Part shown: positions 8,801 to 16,252 of the stretch, piece by piece
How positions within the stretch are numbered: the stretch's first letter is position 1
Layout: each line of letters starts with the position of its first letter
NCBI RefSeq assembly: GCF_009767915.1
Contig: NZ_WSRP01000005.1
Coordinates: 36,298 to 100,297 of the forward strand
DNA: 64,000 nt
Reading direction: 5' to 3'
DNA from: Parasutterella muris
GTDB lineage: Bacteria > Pseudomonadota > Gammaproteobacteria > Burkholderiales > Burkholderiaceae_F
Notes under the pieces: model-generated
What the model was told of the DNA's origin: nothing
Databases searched by the model: none
Seen by the model: only the letters and a program-made list of their open reading frames with translations
Program-made: the position numbers and the translations under genes

Positions 8801-9640
8801 TCAGAGATCTAAAAGTCTTTCTTCGCCACAGTAAATATTGGCCCTACCTTCTCGGCAGAAAGCGCAAAGTGTCAGTCCGCATTCTTTAGCCAGCGATAAA
8901 GCGCGATTTGTCGGAGCCGAAACCGCAAATAAAATTTCCACGCCGCAGACTGCCGCTTTCTGAACCATTTCATAGGAAGCGCGTGAACTCATGAAAATCA
9001 CACACTCCTTCCAGCCCAATTTTGCGCGTAAGCCAAGTAGTTTGTCCATTGCAACATGCCGACCAACATCTTCCGCTCCTCCGAGAAAATTTCCCTCATA
9101 GTCGAACGCCATCATGGCATGAGTGCTTCCGGTTTTCGCTCCGATTTTCTGAACTTCACGGAATTTTTCCATGGCGCTTGAGTAGCGGCTCATACGAAAA
9201 TATGCGGAATGCGCGAGTTTTTCGACCGGCAGATTGACGGCTTCTAAACTTTCAACACCGCATATGCCGCATCCGGTTCTTCCAACCATGGAACGGCGAT
9301 GGTCTTTAAGTTTAAAAAAGCAGCGCGGAGAGATTTCAAGATCCACGATATAGCCGCATGAGCACCCCTCATGAACGGAAATATCATAGATATGAGAAAT
9401 ATCTGGAATAATCTTCTCGGATAGAGAAAATCCAATCGCGAACTCCTCGAGCATGTCGGGACTCGCCATCATGACAACATGAGAAATACCGTTGTAAACC
9501 AAAGAGATAGGAACCTCTTCCGCAACGTGATCTTCTTCGCGTTTGCCGCTGGGCCAGCGGATAATCGGAACGGGCCGGCTCGGCGGAACAAGTACTGTTT
9601 CTTCCGGATCGGCTTCGTTCATTGTTGGTTCATTTGACAT
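8801..9640 (-). CDS. fdhD: FdhD, formate dehydrogenase accessory sulfurtransferase
   Basis: 279 residues, close to E. coli FdhD. FdhD passes sulfur to the molybdenum cofactor of formate dehydrogenase, which is needed for activity. The signature GRTGCGICG carries the two conserved cysteines (Cys124 and Cys127). It is the last gene of a leftward run. Its ATG overlaps the end of the upstream LexA-like gene by 22 bases. A second in-frame ATG at 9622 overlaps that stop as ATGA and could be the true start, and neither has a clear SD. No formate dehydrogenase structural gene lies in the window. Confidence 0.92.
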   Translation of the reverse strand: MSNEPTMNEADPEETVLVPPSRPVPIIRWPSGKREEDHVAEEVPISLVYNGISHVVMMASPDMLEEFAIGFSLSEKIIPDISHIYDISVHEGCSCGYIVDLEISPRCFFKLKDHRRSMVGRTGCGICGVESLEAVNLPVEKLAHSAYFRMSRYSSAMEKFREVQKIGAKTGSTHAMMAFDYEGNFLGGAEDVGRHVAMDKLLGLRAKLGWKECVIFMSSRASYEMVQKAAVCGVEILFAVSAPTNRALSLAKECGLTLCAFCREGRANIYCGEERLLDL

Positions 9641-10248
9641 GTACTGTTTTCTTTTTTCGCCAAAAAAGGTTCAGCCCCTTCAGCGGATAGTTGTTTAACG
9701 ACAAAGACAATGATACCGAGAACTCTCCAGTCTCCGCTAGGCTGAATATACAAATTTGAGCGCTCTTTTGGCGTCTCTCCGTCATTGACAAAGCAGCGGA
9801 TGGAGTAGCCGTTTGCTGTGTGAACGACGACCAAATCTCCCTGTTTCGGCTTTTGTGTGCGGTCGACGATAAGCAGGTCTCCGGCTTCGATGCCTTTTTC
9901 CTTCATTTCATCGTCATCGGCGATGCAGAACACCGTCTCTTCCGGATTTTTAATGAGGCAGCTCGATATCGGATCCCGCTCGTCGGATTTGAAATAGTTA
10001 CCGACGGAAGTCAGGCTGGCAAGACTTTCCGGATTCGGGATGACAGCGCATTTATCAGGAGATTTAATGATCTGCTCTCTTATCCAGGAAGAGCCTCCAA
10101 GCTTATGAAGCTTGGCAATGAGCGGCGCAGTCAGAACCACAGTGGTTACTTTTGCCGCCCCAGCATATGGTCCGGGTTTTCTGCCGGATCCGGCTCTTTT
10201 ACCGCCCCAACCGTTCTTTGTCGTCTTGGCTGTAATTTCATTTTTCAT
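9619..10248 (-). CDS. LexA/UmuD-fold (S24-like) protein lacking the Ser-Lys dyad, with N-terminal DNA-binding motif
   Basis: 209 residues in two parts. The N-terminus has a GWGGKRAGSGRKPG stretch (13-26, AT-hook-like). A ribbon-helix-helix-like segment follows, TTVVL...KLGGSSWIREQI (35-60). Residues ~105-195 match the S24 fold of LexA/UmuD (GIEAGDLLIVD, GDLVVV, YIQPSGDWRVLG). By alignment with LexA (MSM, TVKRL) and UmuD (DSM, TVKKL), the catalytic Ser falls on Glu114 and the Lys on Arg151. Autocleavage is therefore not expected. The protein is perhaps a constitutive or ligand-controlled regulator. It ends inside fdhD and starts 59 bases after dnaQ. Confidence 0.75.
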   Translation of the reverse strand: MKNEITAKTTKNGWGGKRAGSGRKPGPYAGAAKVTTVVLTAPLIAKLHKLGGSSWIREQIIKSPDKCAVIPNPESLASLTSVGNYFKSDERDPISSCLIKNPEETVFCIADDDEMKEKGIEAGDLLIVDRTQKPKQGDLVVVHTANGYSIRCFVNDGETPKERSNLYIQPSGDWRVLGIIVFVVKQLSAEGAEPFLAKKENSTCQMNQQ

Positions 10249-10307
10249 GGCTGTGGTCCTCCGAGCATCAGCTCATGATTAATGATAGTGATTTATTCGA
10301 ACAAATG

Positions 10308-10922
10308 CTAATTTGTCTTCTTGTTTTGGACACGAGCGCAGGAAATTGCCTCTAAATTCTGGTAAACATCCACGAGAAGCCGAGTATCAATCATTGCGCC
10401 ATGATACTTTCTACAGGTTCTGTCGATATTGAAACGATCCAGAAGGGCGTCAAGTGAGTTTTTCTGCCCCGGGAATAAGGATCGGGCCATCTTTACCGTG
10501 CATTTCAGGGAGCAGTCGGCTTCGGATAATGTCGGGAAGCCGTTCCTTTTCAATTCGGCATCAAGCATTGAGGAATCAAATGCCATATTGTGGGCGTACA
10601 GCTCCGCGCCCTCCAGAAAAAGGATGAGATCGTGTCCTATTTCTCTAAATGTCGGTTTATCCGCGAGAAATTTATTGTCCAACCCGTGAATTTTGCGGAC
10701 GAACCAAGGTACATCTCTCTGCGGATTGATATAGGCATGGTAATTTGCCACCTCCTTGAGGTGTTCATCAACTTCGATGCAGCAGACCTCCACAATGCGG
10801 TCGCTGTACTTATTCATGCCTGTGGTTTCAGTATCTAAAAAGATTCTGCGGCGGCGGTTTACTCCGCCCTTATTCTCTAAATCCATACGGAGCTGGCCGT
10901 CCTTTACTGTTTCTGTTGTCAT
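10308..10922 (-). CDS. dnaQ: DnaQ-type 3'-5' exonuclease (DNA polymerase III epsilon-like)
   Basis: A DEDDh exonuclease. ExoI reads FLDTETTGMN (Asp30, Glu32), ExoII HNMAFDSSML (Asp116) and ExoIII HGAMIDTRLL (His174, Asp179). Spacing and wording are very close to E. coli DnaQ (NSLDALL, FPGQKNS, DKPTF). With the start at 10922 it has 204 residues. E. coli DnaQ has 243, so the C-terminal alpha-subunit tether is short or absent. The ATG overlaps the merR stop as TAATG, which argues for translational coupling. A GTG 36 bases earlier is open but would overlap merR more. It may be the true epsilon subunit or a stand-alone exonuclease. Confidence 0.85.
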   Translation of the reverse strand: MTTETVKDGQLRMDLENKGGVNRRRRIFLDTETTGMNKYSDRIVEVCCIEVDEHLKEVANYHAYINPQRDVPWFVRKIHGLDNKFLADKPTFREIGHDLILFLEGAELYAHNMAFDSSMLDAELKRNGFPTLSEADCSLKCTVKMARSLFPGQKNSLDALLDRFNIDRTCRKYHGAMIDTRLLVDVYQNLEAISCARVQNKKTN

Positions 10923-11323
10923 TATTCCGGCTGTTTTAACCCTTCGATAACCGCACACTTTCCATTTTCATGATCATCATGATGGCAATGCGCATGCAGT
11001 TTTTCGAGCTGCTGTTTGAGTTTAAGAAGTTCTTCGATTTTCTGGTCTATTGCTGTGAGATGATTCTCAATAATATTGTGCGCCTTAGAAAGCTCTTCAC
11101 TTTTTGGAGAGTAAAGCTGAGAAACCAACAGTCTGATCTCCTCAAGCGAGATATCGAGCGCGCGGCAATGACGGATGAATGTCACTTGTTCTAAATGCTT
11201 ATCGTTATAAATTCGATAGTTAGAAGAAGTGCGGGCCGGTTTCGGGAGGATTCCCTTTGCCTCATAAAACCGGATAGTTTCGACGGTACAACCGCTTAAA
11301 TTGGCTAATTCACTTATCCGCAT
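10922..11323 (-). CDS. MerR-family heavy-metal regulator (CadR/PbrR-like)
   Basis: 133 residues. An N-terminal winged HTH (MRISELANLSGCTVETIRFYE) is followed by a long dimerisation helix (~78-110) and a metal-binding tail HAHCHHDDHENGKC with Cys113 and Cys123 and several His. The first conserved Cys of CadR/PbrR (about position 77) is replaced: the region reads SPKSEELSK. It is divergent from the P-type ATPase and faces a MerR-type operator, so activation of the efflux gene by Zn, Cd or Pb is likely. The 3' end overlaps dnaQ, so the regulator heads a four-gene leftward run. Confidence 0.88.
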   Translation of the reverse strand: MRISELANLSGCTVETIRFYEAKGILPKPARTSSNYRIYNDKHLEQVTFIRHCRALDISLEEIRLLVSQLYSPKSEELSKAHNIIENHLTAIDQKIEELLKLKQQLEKLHAHCHHDDHENGKCAVIEGLKQPE

Positions 11324-11343
11324 AAATACCTATAAAAAATCAC

Positions 11344-11374
11344 TTGACTCTAAAGTAAGTTCAGGGTTTTTAAT
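11344..11374 (+). promoter_or_regulatory. MerR-type promoter/operator of the metal ATPase
   Basis: -35 TTGACT (11344-11349) and -10 TTTAAT (11369-11374) are separated by 19 bp, the over-long spacer typical of MerR-activated promoters. Inside it sits the imperfect dyad ACTCT-N11-AGGGT (11347-11367), very like the known pbrA/cadA operators. The regulator presumably untwists this spacer when metal binds. Confidence 0.85.
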
Positions 11375-11394
11375 ATGCGTATGTTATCAAATTG

Positions 11395-14214
11395 ATGGAT
11401 AAAAAAATGCCTCTAACAAACAATGACAAAAATCCGGCACAGAGTCTGAGTGAAAGCAGTTCACTTCAGAACGAGGCGGAGAAAGCGACTCAATCCTCCA
11501 TCGCGCATGACCACGAAAAGGAACATGACCACTGCTGCTGCGGCCACGATCATGACCACGCTGAAAAGGAACATGATCACTGCTGCTGCGGTCACGATCA
11601 TGAGCACGCCGAAAAGGAACATGACCACTGCTGCTGCGGTCACGATCATGAGCACGCCGAAAAGGAACATGACCACTGCTGCTGCGGTCACGATCACGAC
11701 CACGCTGAAAAGGAACATGATCACTGCTGCTGCGGTCACGATCACGAGCAGGCAAAAAAAGAACATGACCACTGCTGCTGCGGACATGATCATGAGCACG
11801 CAGAAAAAGCGCATGATCACTGCCGCGGCCATGATCATGGCGGACATGATCACGGTCACTGCGGCTGCGGACATGACCACTCTCATGTCGAAAATAGTAT
11901 GGATACCGACTGGGATGTCTCAGGCGTCACTCCGGATCAATACCGCCTCCTTTTCTCTGTACTCGGCGGTCTGGCCGGCGTTAAGGATGTCGGCCTCAAT
12001 CCGGACGGCCTCAGAATTATCCATACGCCGGAAGCGCTGCCCTCAATCGAAAAAGCATTTCAGGCAAACGGTCTTAAACTGAAGCGAAACGTCGATCAGA
12101 CAAAAGAGACCTCTCAGATTCATATCGCTCAAATGGATTGCCCGACGGAAGAAGGCTTAATTCGACAAAAATTGGGCAAAATGAAGGGCGTCGGCGGTCT
12201 CCAGTTCAATCTGATGAACCGTGTTCTGACGGTTTCTTATCCACCCGGAACTCTGCCGGAAATTCTAGCGGCCATTAGATCTTTGGACTACACGCCCGAA
12301 GTGATTGACGGAAAAAAGACCCAGGCTCTGTCTGAATTTAAACCGACTCAGATTCCCTGGTGGAGATATATTCTTGCTATCGTGGTCGCTGCCGGCTCCG
12401 AAGTATCGGAACTTCTCGGCGCAAACGAATACCTGACGCTCGCACTCGCCATTATCGCGATCGTTATGGTGGGACTCGGGACCTACAAGAAAGGCATTAT
12501 CGCCATCCGAAATTTCAACTTCAATATGAACGCCCTGATGTCCGTGGCGGTCACCGGCGCTCTTATCATCGGTTCTTGGCCGGAAGCCGCTATGGTCATG
12601 GTGCTTTTCGAATTGTCTGAAGCGATCGAACAGCTCTCTCTGGATAAGGCCAGAGGCGCAATCCGCTCGCTCCTTTCCTTAGCGCCTCAGACCGCAAACG
12701 TCCTGAAAAACGGTAAGGTTGTTGAAATTCCGGCTAATGAAGTCAAGGTCGGAGACGAGCTGCGCGTCATGCCCGGTGAGCGTCTTGCCGTGGACGGCGT
12801 CGTCGTCAAAGGATCAACCTCCATCGACCAGTCCCCGATTACGGGCGAAAGTATGCCGGTTGAAAAGAACCCGGGCGATCAGGTTTTTGCAGGCACGATC
12901 AATAAGAACGGAGAAATTCTCTACAGAGCGGAATCTTCTGTGGCGGATTCTATGCCTTCGCGCATTATCTCTGCCATCGAGTCGGCTCAAAGCTCAAGAG
13001 CTCCGACACAGCGCTTTGTCGATAAATTCGCCAAAATCTATACACCGACCGTTTTCGTTATTGCGCTGTTCTGCGCGATCGTGCCCCCGCTTTTCTTCCA
13101 GCAGGATTGGCTCGAGTGGATCTATAAGGGGCTCACGCTGCTTGTGATCGCCTGCCCCTGCGCTTTGGTGATTTCAACCCCGGTCACCATTGTTTCTGGT
13201 CTTGCCGCAGCCGCCAGACGCGGCATCCTAATCAAGGGCGGTGTCTACCTCGAAAAAGGCAGAACCCTGAAGAGCGTCGCCTTCGATAAAACCGGTACGC
13301 TTACCAAAGGCAAACCTTCGGTTCTGGTTTATGAGACCGTAGATCTGAATGCGGATTCAGCAGCAATTCTTAAACTAGCTGCGGCGCTTGCTTACCGCAA
13401 CGATCATCCGGTCAGCAAGGCGGTGGCGGAACTTGCGGCTTCCAAGGCGATTCCGCGTGAGGATGTCTCCGAAGTACACGGTTTCTTCGCGGTCCCCGGA
13501 CAGGGGGTTGTCGGAGAAATCGACGGCACGGAATATTACCTCGGCAACATTAAAGGACTCGATCGCTATCTGCTTCAAAGCCAGATGGTCCGTGATAAGG
13601 TCTCTGTGCTCGCAAACAACGGATGCTCTCCTCTGATCCTTGCCTCTTCTAAGAAAGTACTGGCTTATTTCGGCGTCGCCGATTCGATTAAGGAAACTTC
13701 GCCTGAAGCGCTGAAGAGCCTTAAGGAGCTTGGTATTAAGACAATCATGCTGACCGGAGATAACGATAAAGCGGCTAAAGCGGTTGGCAGCAAGGTCGGA
13801 GTAGACCGTGTCAATGGAAATCTTCTTCCGGAAGAAAAACAGCAGCTTGTCCAGCAGATTGCTAAGAAAGAGCCTGTCGGTATGGTCGGCGACGGTATTA
13901 ATGATGCTCCTGCCCTGGCCCGAGCCGACATCGGCTTCGCAATGGGCGCCGCCGGTACCGATACCGCGATCGAAACTGCGGACGTCGCACTGATGGACGA
14001 CGATCTGCGCAAACTGCCGGAATTTATCCGTCTTTCCAAACGGACCTACGCTCTGCTGATGCAGAACATCGCTATCGCGCTCGGCATTAAGTTTGTATTC
14101 TTTATCCTGACGCTTGTCGGAATCGGAACAATGTGGATGGCGGTATTTGCCGATACCGGAACTTGTCTGATTGTTGTCGCTAACGGAATGAGAATGCTTC
14201 GCTGGCGCGGTTAA
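11395..14214 (+). CDS. zntA: P1B-type heavy-metal efflux ATPase (ZntA/CadA class)
   Basis: 939 residues, some 200 longer than E. coli ZntA. Residues ~35-165 are a His/Cys-rich domain of six near-identical 16-residue units (EKEHDHCCCGHDHxHA) plus a degenerate seventh. A metal-binding domain with MDCPTEE (Cys249) follows. Then come membrane helices with the CPC motif (about 587-589), the phosphorylation site DKTGTLT (Asp near 631), the HP motif (NDHPVS), TGDN and GDGINDAP. CPC with MDCP points to Zn/Cd/Pb export. The ATG at 11395 is preferred over a TTG three bases earlier; no clear SD is visible. The gene is transcribed from the MerR-type promoter. Confidence 0.93.
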   Translation: MDKKMPLTNNDKNPAQSLSESSSLQNEAEKATQSSIAHDHEKEHDHCCCGHDHDHAEKEHDHCCCGHDHEHAEKEHDHCCCGHDHEHAEKEHDHCCCGHDHDHAEKEHDHCCCGHDHEQAKKEHDHCCCGHDHEHAEKAHDHCRGHDHGGHDHGHCGCGHDHSHVENSMDTDWDVSGVTPDQYRLLFSVLGGLAGVKDVGLNPDGLRIIHTPEALPSIEKAFQANGLKLKRNVDQTKETSQIHIAQMDCPTEEGLIRQKLGKMKGVGGLQFNLMNRVLTVSYPPGTLPEILAAIRSLDYTPEVIDGKKTQALSEFKPTQIPWWRYILAIVVAAGSEVSELLGANEYLTLALAIIAIVMVGLGTYKKGIIAIRNFNFNMNALMSVAVTGALIIGSWPEAAMVMVLFELSEAIEQLSLDKARGAIRSLLSLAPQTANVLKNGKVVEIPANEVKVGDELRVMPGERLAVDGVVVKGSTSIDQSPITGESMPVEKNPGDQVFAGTINKNGEILYRAESSVADSMPSRIISAIESAQSSRAPTQRFVDKFAKIYTPTVFVIALFCAIVPPLFFQQDWLEWIYKGLTLLVIACPCALVISTPVTIVSGLAAAARRGILIKGGVYLEKGRTLKSVAFDKTGTLTKGKPSVLVYETVDLNADSAAILKLAAALAYRNDHPVSKAVAELAASKAIPREDVSEVHGFFAVPGQGVVGEIDGTEYYLGNIKGLDRYLLQSQMVRDKVSVLANNGCSPLILASSKKVLAYFGVADSIKETSPEALKSLKELGIKTIMLTGDNDKAAKAVGSKVGVDRVNGNLLPEEKQQLVQQIAKKEPVGMVGDGINDAPALARADIGFAMGAAGTDTAIETADVALMDDDLRKLPEFIRLSKRTYALLMQNIAIALGIKFVFFILTLVGIGTMWMAVFADTGTCLIVVANGMRMLRWRG
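11515..11802 (+). repeat. Six 48-bp tandem repeats encoding His/Cys-rich units
   Basis: Six consecutive 48-bp copies keep frame and encode EKEHDHCCCGHDHxxA with changes only at the last residues (DHA, EHA, EQA) and the first (KK). A decayed seventh unit runs to about 11886. High DNA identity between copies suggests recent expansion and likely length variation between strains. Confidence 0.9.
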
Positions 14215-14230
14215 CCGCCCATAGGCGCAC

Positions 14231-14257
14231 AAAAGGCCGCCAATTTGGCGGCCTTTT
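14231..14257. terminator. Bidirectional terminator after the metal ATPase
   Basis: An 11-bp stem AAAAGGCCGCC/GGCGGCCTTTT (14231-14241, 14247-14257) with loop AATTT. It has A- and T-runs on both sides and serves the convergent ATPase and the leftward unknown gene. Confidence 0.88.
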
Positions 14258-14274
14258 GCTTAGACGGAAATCAA

Positions 14275-14739
14275 TCAGAGTTCGCCGATACGCGCCATTC
14301 TGATCTGATTGCGGATCCAGGAGGAGCCGCCAAGCAGCTTGAGCTTGTCCTTTTCTTCCTGTCTTAAAAGAATTGTCGTTCTGACAAGCGGTTTGTCATC
14401 GAGCGCCGGACGGCCTCTTTTGGCAATTGCCCACTGCAGAGATAAAGAGCTTTCCAAGTCTCCTTTGTTCTCCTCTTCTCTGTGGAGGAAAGCCGCCAAT
14501 CGAAGAATGTCGTCTTTCAGCTGAACCAGAGCGTCTTTGAAGTTCTCATTTTCTTTGGTTGTGTTGGAGGGAACATCGATCGGGAAAATTTCTTTCTCAG
14601 TTACCTTGGCGGATCCGAAGCAGCCGGCCTGTGTAAAGAAATAGGCATAGTAGAAACGGTCCTCACCGATATAGTCATTGTCATTGCGGCGAAGTTCGAC
14701 TCGGACGTCGACGATGTTTTTCTTGAGCGTTACAGTCAT
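14275..14739 (-). CDS. Unknown protein with C-terminal AT-hook/ribbon-helix-helix-like motif
   Basis: 154 residues. The N-terminal ~55 residues look like beta strands (VRVELRR..., FYYAYFFTQ). A helical middle (residues ~60-95, KDALVQLKDDILRLAAFL) follows. The C-terminus has RGRPA then RTTILLRQ...LLGGSSWIRNQI. That last segment is strikingly like residues 35-60 of the LexA-like protein at 9619-10248, with LGGSSWIR identical and the TT...L...KL spacing kept. DNA binding through an RHH-like fold is inferred. A strong SD (AGGAGG) precedes the ATG. The gene lies just beyond the metal ATPase and is convergent with it. I do not recognise the full-length family. Confidence 0.6.
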   Translation of the reverse strand: MTVTLKKNIVDVRVELRRNDNDYIGEDRFYYAYFFTQAGCFGSAKVTEKEIFPIDVPSNTTKENENFKDALVQLKDDILRLAAFLHREEENKGDLESSLSLQWAIAKRGRPALDDKPLVRTTILLRQEEKDKLKLLGGSSWIRNQIRMARIGEL

Positions 14740-14936
14740 GATGTGAACCTCCTTACGTGTTCAGTCAGTAATTTGATATGTACATAATAATATTGTCCAT
14801 ATTAAAATGAAATAGATATGTATTTAAATAATGTATTTAAATGTAAATTTAGTACTTATTCCGTGCGCACGATTTCAGCAGTGAAAGAGAAAAGTATTTA
14901 GAATTCACGGGTTAAAGGATAAACCGAGCATATTGA

Positions 14937-15908
14937 ATGGCACAGTTGACAGCGGCACCGATGGAAGGTTTGACCGGTGCGGTATACCGAAAGCTTCATC
15001 ACCGATTTTTTGGCGGTGCGGATGCCTATTACATTCCCTTTGTAACGCCGACCGTAGAGCCGAAATTTACCGATCGGCAGTTAAGGGAGCTGGCACCTGA
15101 AGTCAACAGTGGTATTCCGGTGGTTCCCCAGCTCCTTTCCAATCGCTCGGCGGACTTCATTTGGGCTGCTAAAGCGCTCGGCGAGATGGGCTACTCTGAA
15201 GTCAATCTCAACCTCGGCTGCCCCGCAGGCACAGTTGTCGCTAAGGGCAAAGGCAGTGGTTTTCTGAAAGATCTTTACGGATTGGAAAAATTTCTGTATG
15301 AGGTCTTTAGCGCCGATATCCCTGTGCCGATTTCCATTAAAACCCGCCTCGGCTGGTCAGATACCGCTGAATTTGAAGATATTCTGAAGCTCTACCGAAA
15401 GTATCCGCTCTCGGAACTGATTGTTCATATGCGTCTCAAGACCGATCAATACAAAGGAGACGCGCGGACTCAGGTGCTTTTAAACGCGCTTGACGAGATT
15501 CCCTTCCCGCTCGGTGTGAACGGCGATTTGGTTACAGAGGCGGATTTAAAACAAGCCGATGAACGCTTTAGACATCCGCATCAGCTGATGGTGGGAAGAG
15601 CGCTTATGGCCGATCCCGCCCTCTTTCGTAAATTTAAAGGAGGAAAGCCCGCCTCAGCTGAAGAAATTCGACAATTCTCCAAAGCCCTTTATGACGGCTA
15701 CACAGAAGCCTTCGGCAGCCGCAAAAACGCAATGATGAGAATGAAGGAATATTGGTTCTTCCAATCCTGTCTCTTCGAAGAGAATCCTTCAGCCTTTAAG
15801 CGGATATTCAAAAGCCGCGAAGAAGCGGACTTCAGCGCGGCTTTGGATGAAATTATGAGCGGCGGCCTCCTCAGAGACGCCAGATTCGGCTGGAAGAAGC
15901 CTCTTTAG
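14937..15908 (+). CDS. tRNA-dihydrouridine synthase family protein
   Basis: 323 residues, an FMN-dependent TIM-barrel enzyme that reduces uridines in tRNA. The motifs are an N-terminal APMEGLTG, NLNLGCPAGTV with the catalytic Cys95, the basic stretch IKTRLGW, GVNGDL and a late MVGRALMADP. The C-terminal helical tRNA-binding region (~235-320) is present. The loop after the cysteine reads KGKGSGFL rather than the usual RxxGSxLL of DusA/B/C, so it belongs to a divergent Dus subgroup and the target position in tRNA is not assigned. Its stop overlaps the convergent thioredoxin-like gene by 4 bases. Confidence 0.88.
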   Translation: MAQLTAAPMEGLTGAVYRKLHHRFFGGADAYYIPFVTPTVEPKFTDRQLRELAPEVNSGIPVVPQLLSNRSADFIWAAKALGEMGYSEVNLNLGCPAGTVVAKGKGSGFLKDLYGLEKFLYEVFSADIPVPISIKTRLGWSDTAEFEDILKLYRKYPLSELIVHMRLKTDQYKGDARTQVLLNALDEIPFPLGVNGDLVTEADLKQADERFRHPHQLMVGRALMADPALFRKFKGGKPASAEEIRQFSKALYDGYTEAFGSRKNAMMRMKEYWFFQSCLFEENPSAFKRIFKSREEADFSAALDEIMSGGLLRDARFGWKKPL

Positions 15909-16243
15909 AATGTTAGAGCTTTCTGAACAAATTCTTCAAAGAGCTTGACGTTCTTCGGTTCAACCAGAGTGTCAAGGATCTCGCCCTTGCGCAGGACGAT
16001 TAAAGTCGGAATGTGACGAACTTTAAATTTGCTGTTTAATCCGGCTTCTTTATCAAAGTCGCAGTGAGCAAACTGAAGCTTGTCGCTGTATTTTTCAGCA
16101 AATTCCATAAACATCGGCTGAATGCGGCGGCAGTCAATGCACCAGGGCACGCCGATGGCCAGAAGAACGGTCTTCGGACAGTTCACCACTGTTTCGTCAT
16201 AATTGGCTTCAGTCACGTCAACGATAAATTTAGAGTCACTCAT
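15905..16243 (-). CDS. Thioredoxin-like protein
   Basis: 112 residues with a thioredoxin fold. The active site is WCIDC (Cys35, Cys38) instead of WCGPC, and a cis-Pro motif HIPTL follows later. There is no signal peptide, so it is a cytoplasmic disulfide reductase or a monothiol carrier. The ID dipeptide should change the redox potential relative to thioredoxin 1. The SD AAGGAAT is clear. It starts 9 bases after the GltS stop, so the two are probably co-transcribed. The link to glutamate uptake is not obvious. Confidence 0.82.
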   Translation of the reverse strand: MSDSKFIVDVTEANYDETVVNCPKTVLLAIGVPWCIDCRRIQPMFMEFAEKYSDKLQFAHCDFDKEAGLNSKFKVRHIPTLIVLRKGEILDTLVEPKNVKLFEEFVQKALTF

Positions 16244-16252
16244 TTGGATTCC

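Noticed and set aside
11515..11802. Regular 48-bp repeats resembling a CRISPR-like array
   Set aside because: There are no unique spacers; the repeats are contiguous, keep one reading frame and encode metal-ligand residues of the ATPase.
11387..11886. Long repetitive frames on the minus strand and in another + frame across the ATPase N-terminus
   Set aside because: They are shadows of the 48-bp repeat, with Arg/Ser or Met/Ala/Val-biased compositions and no SD.
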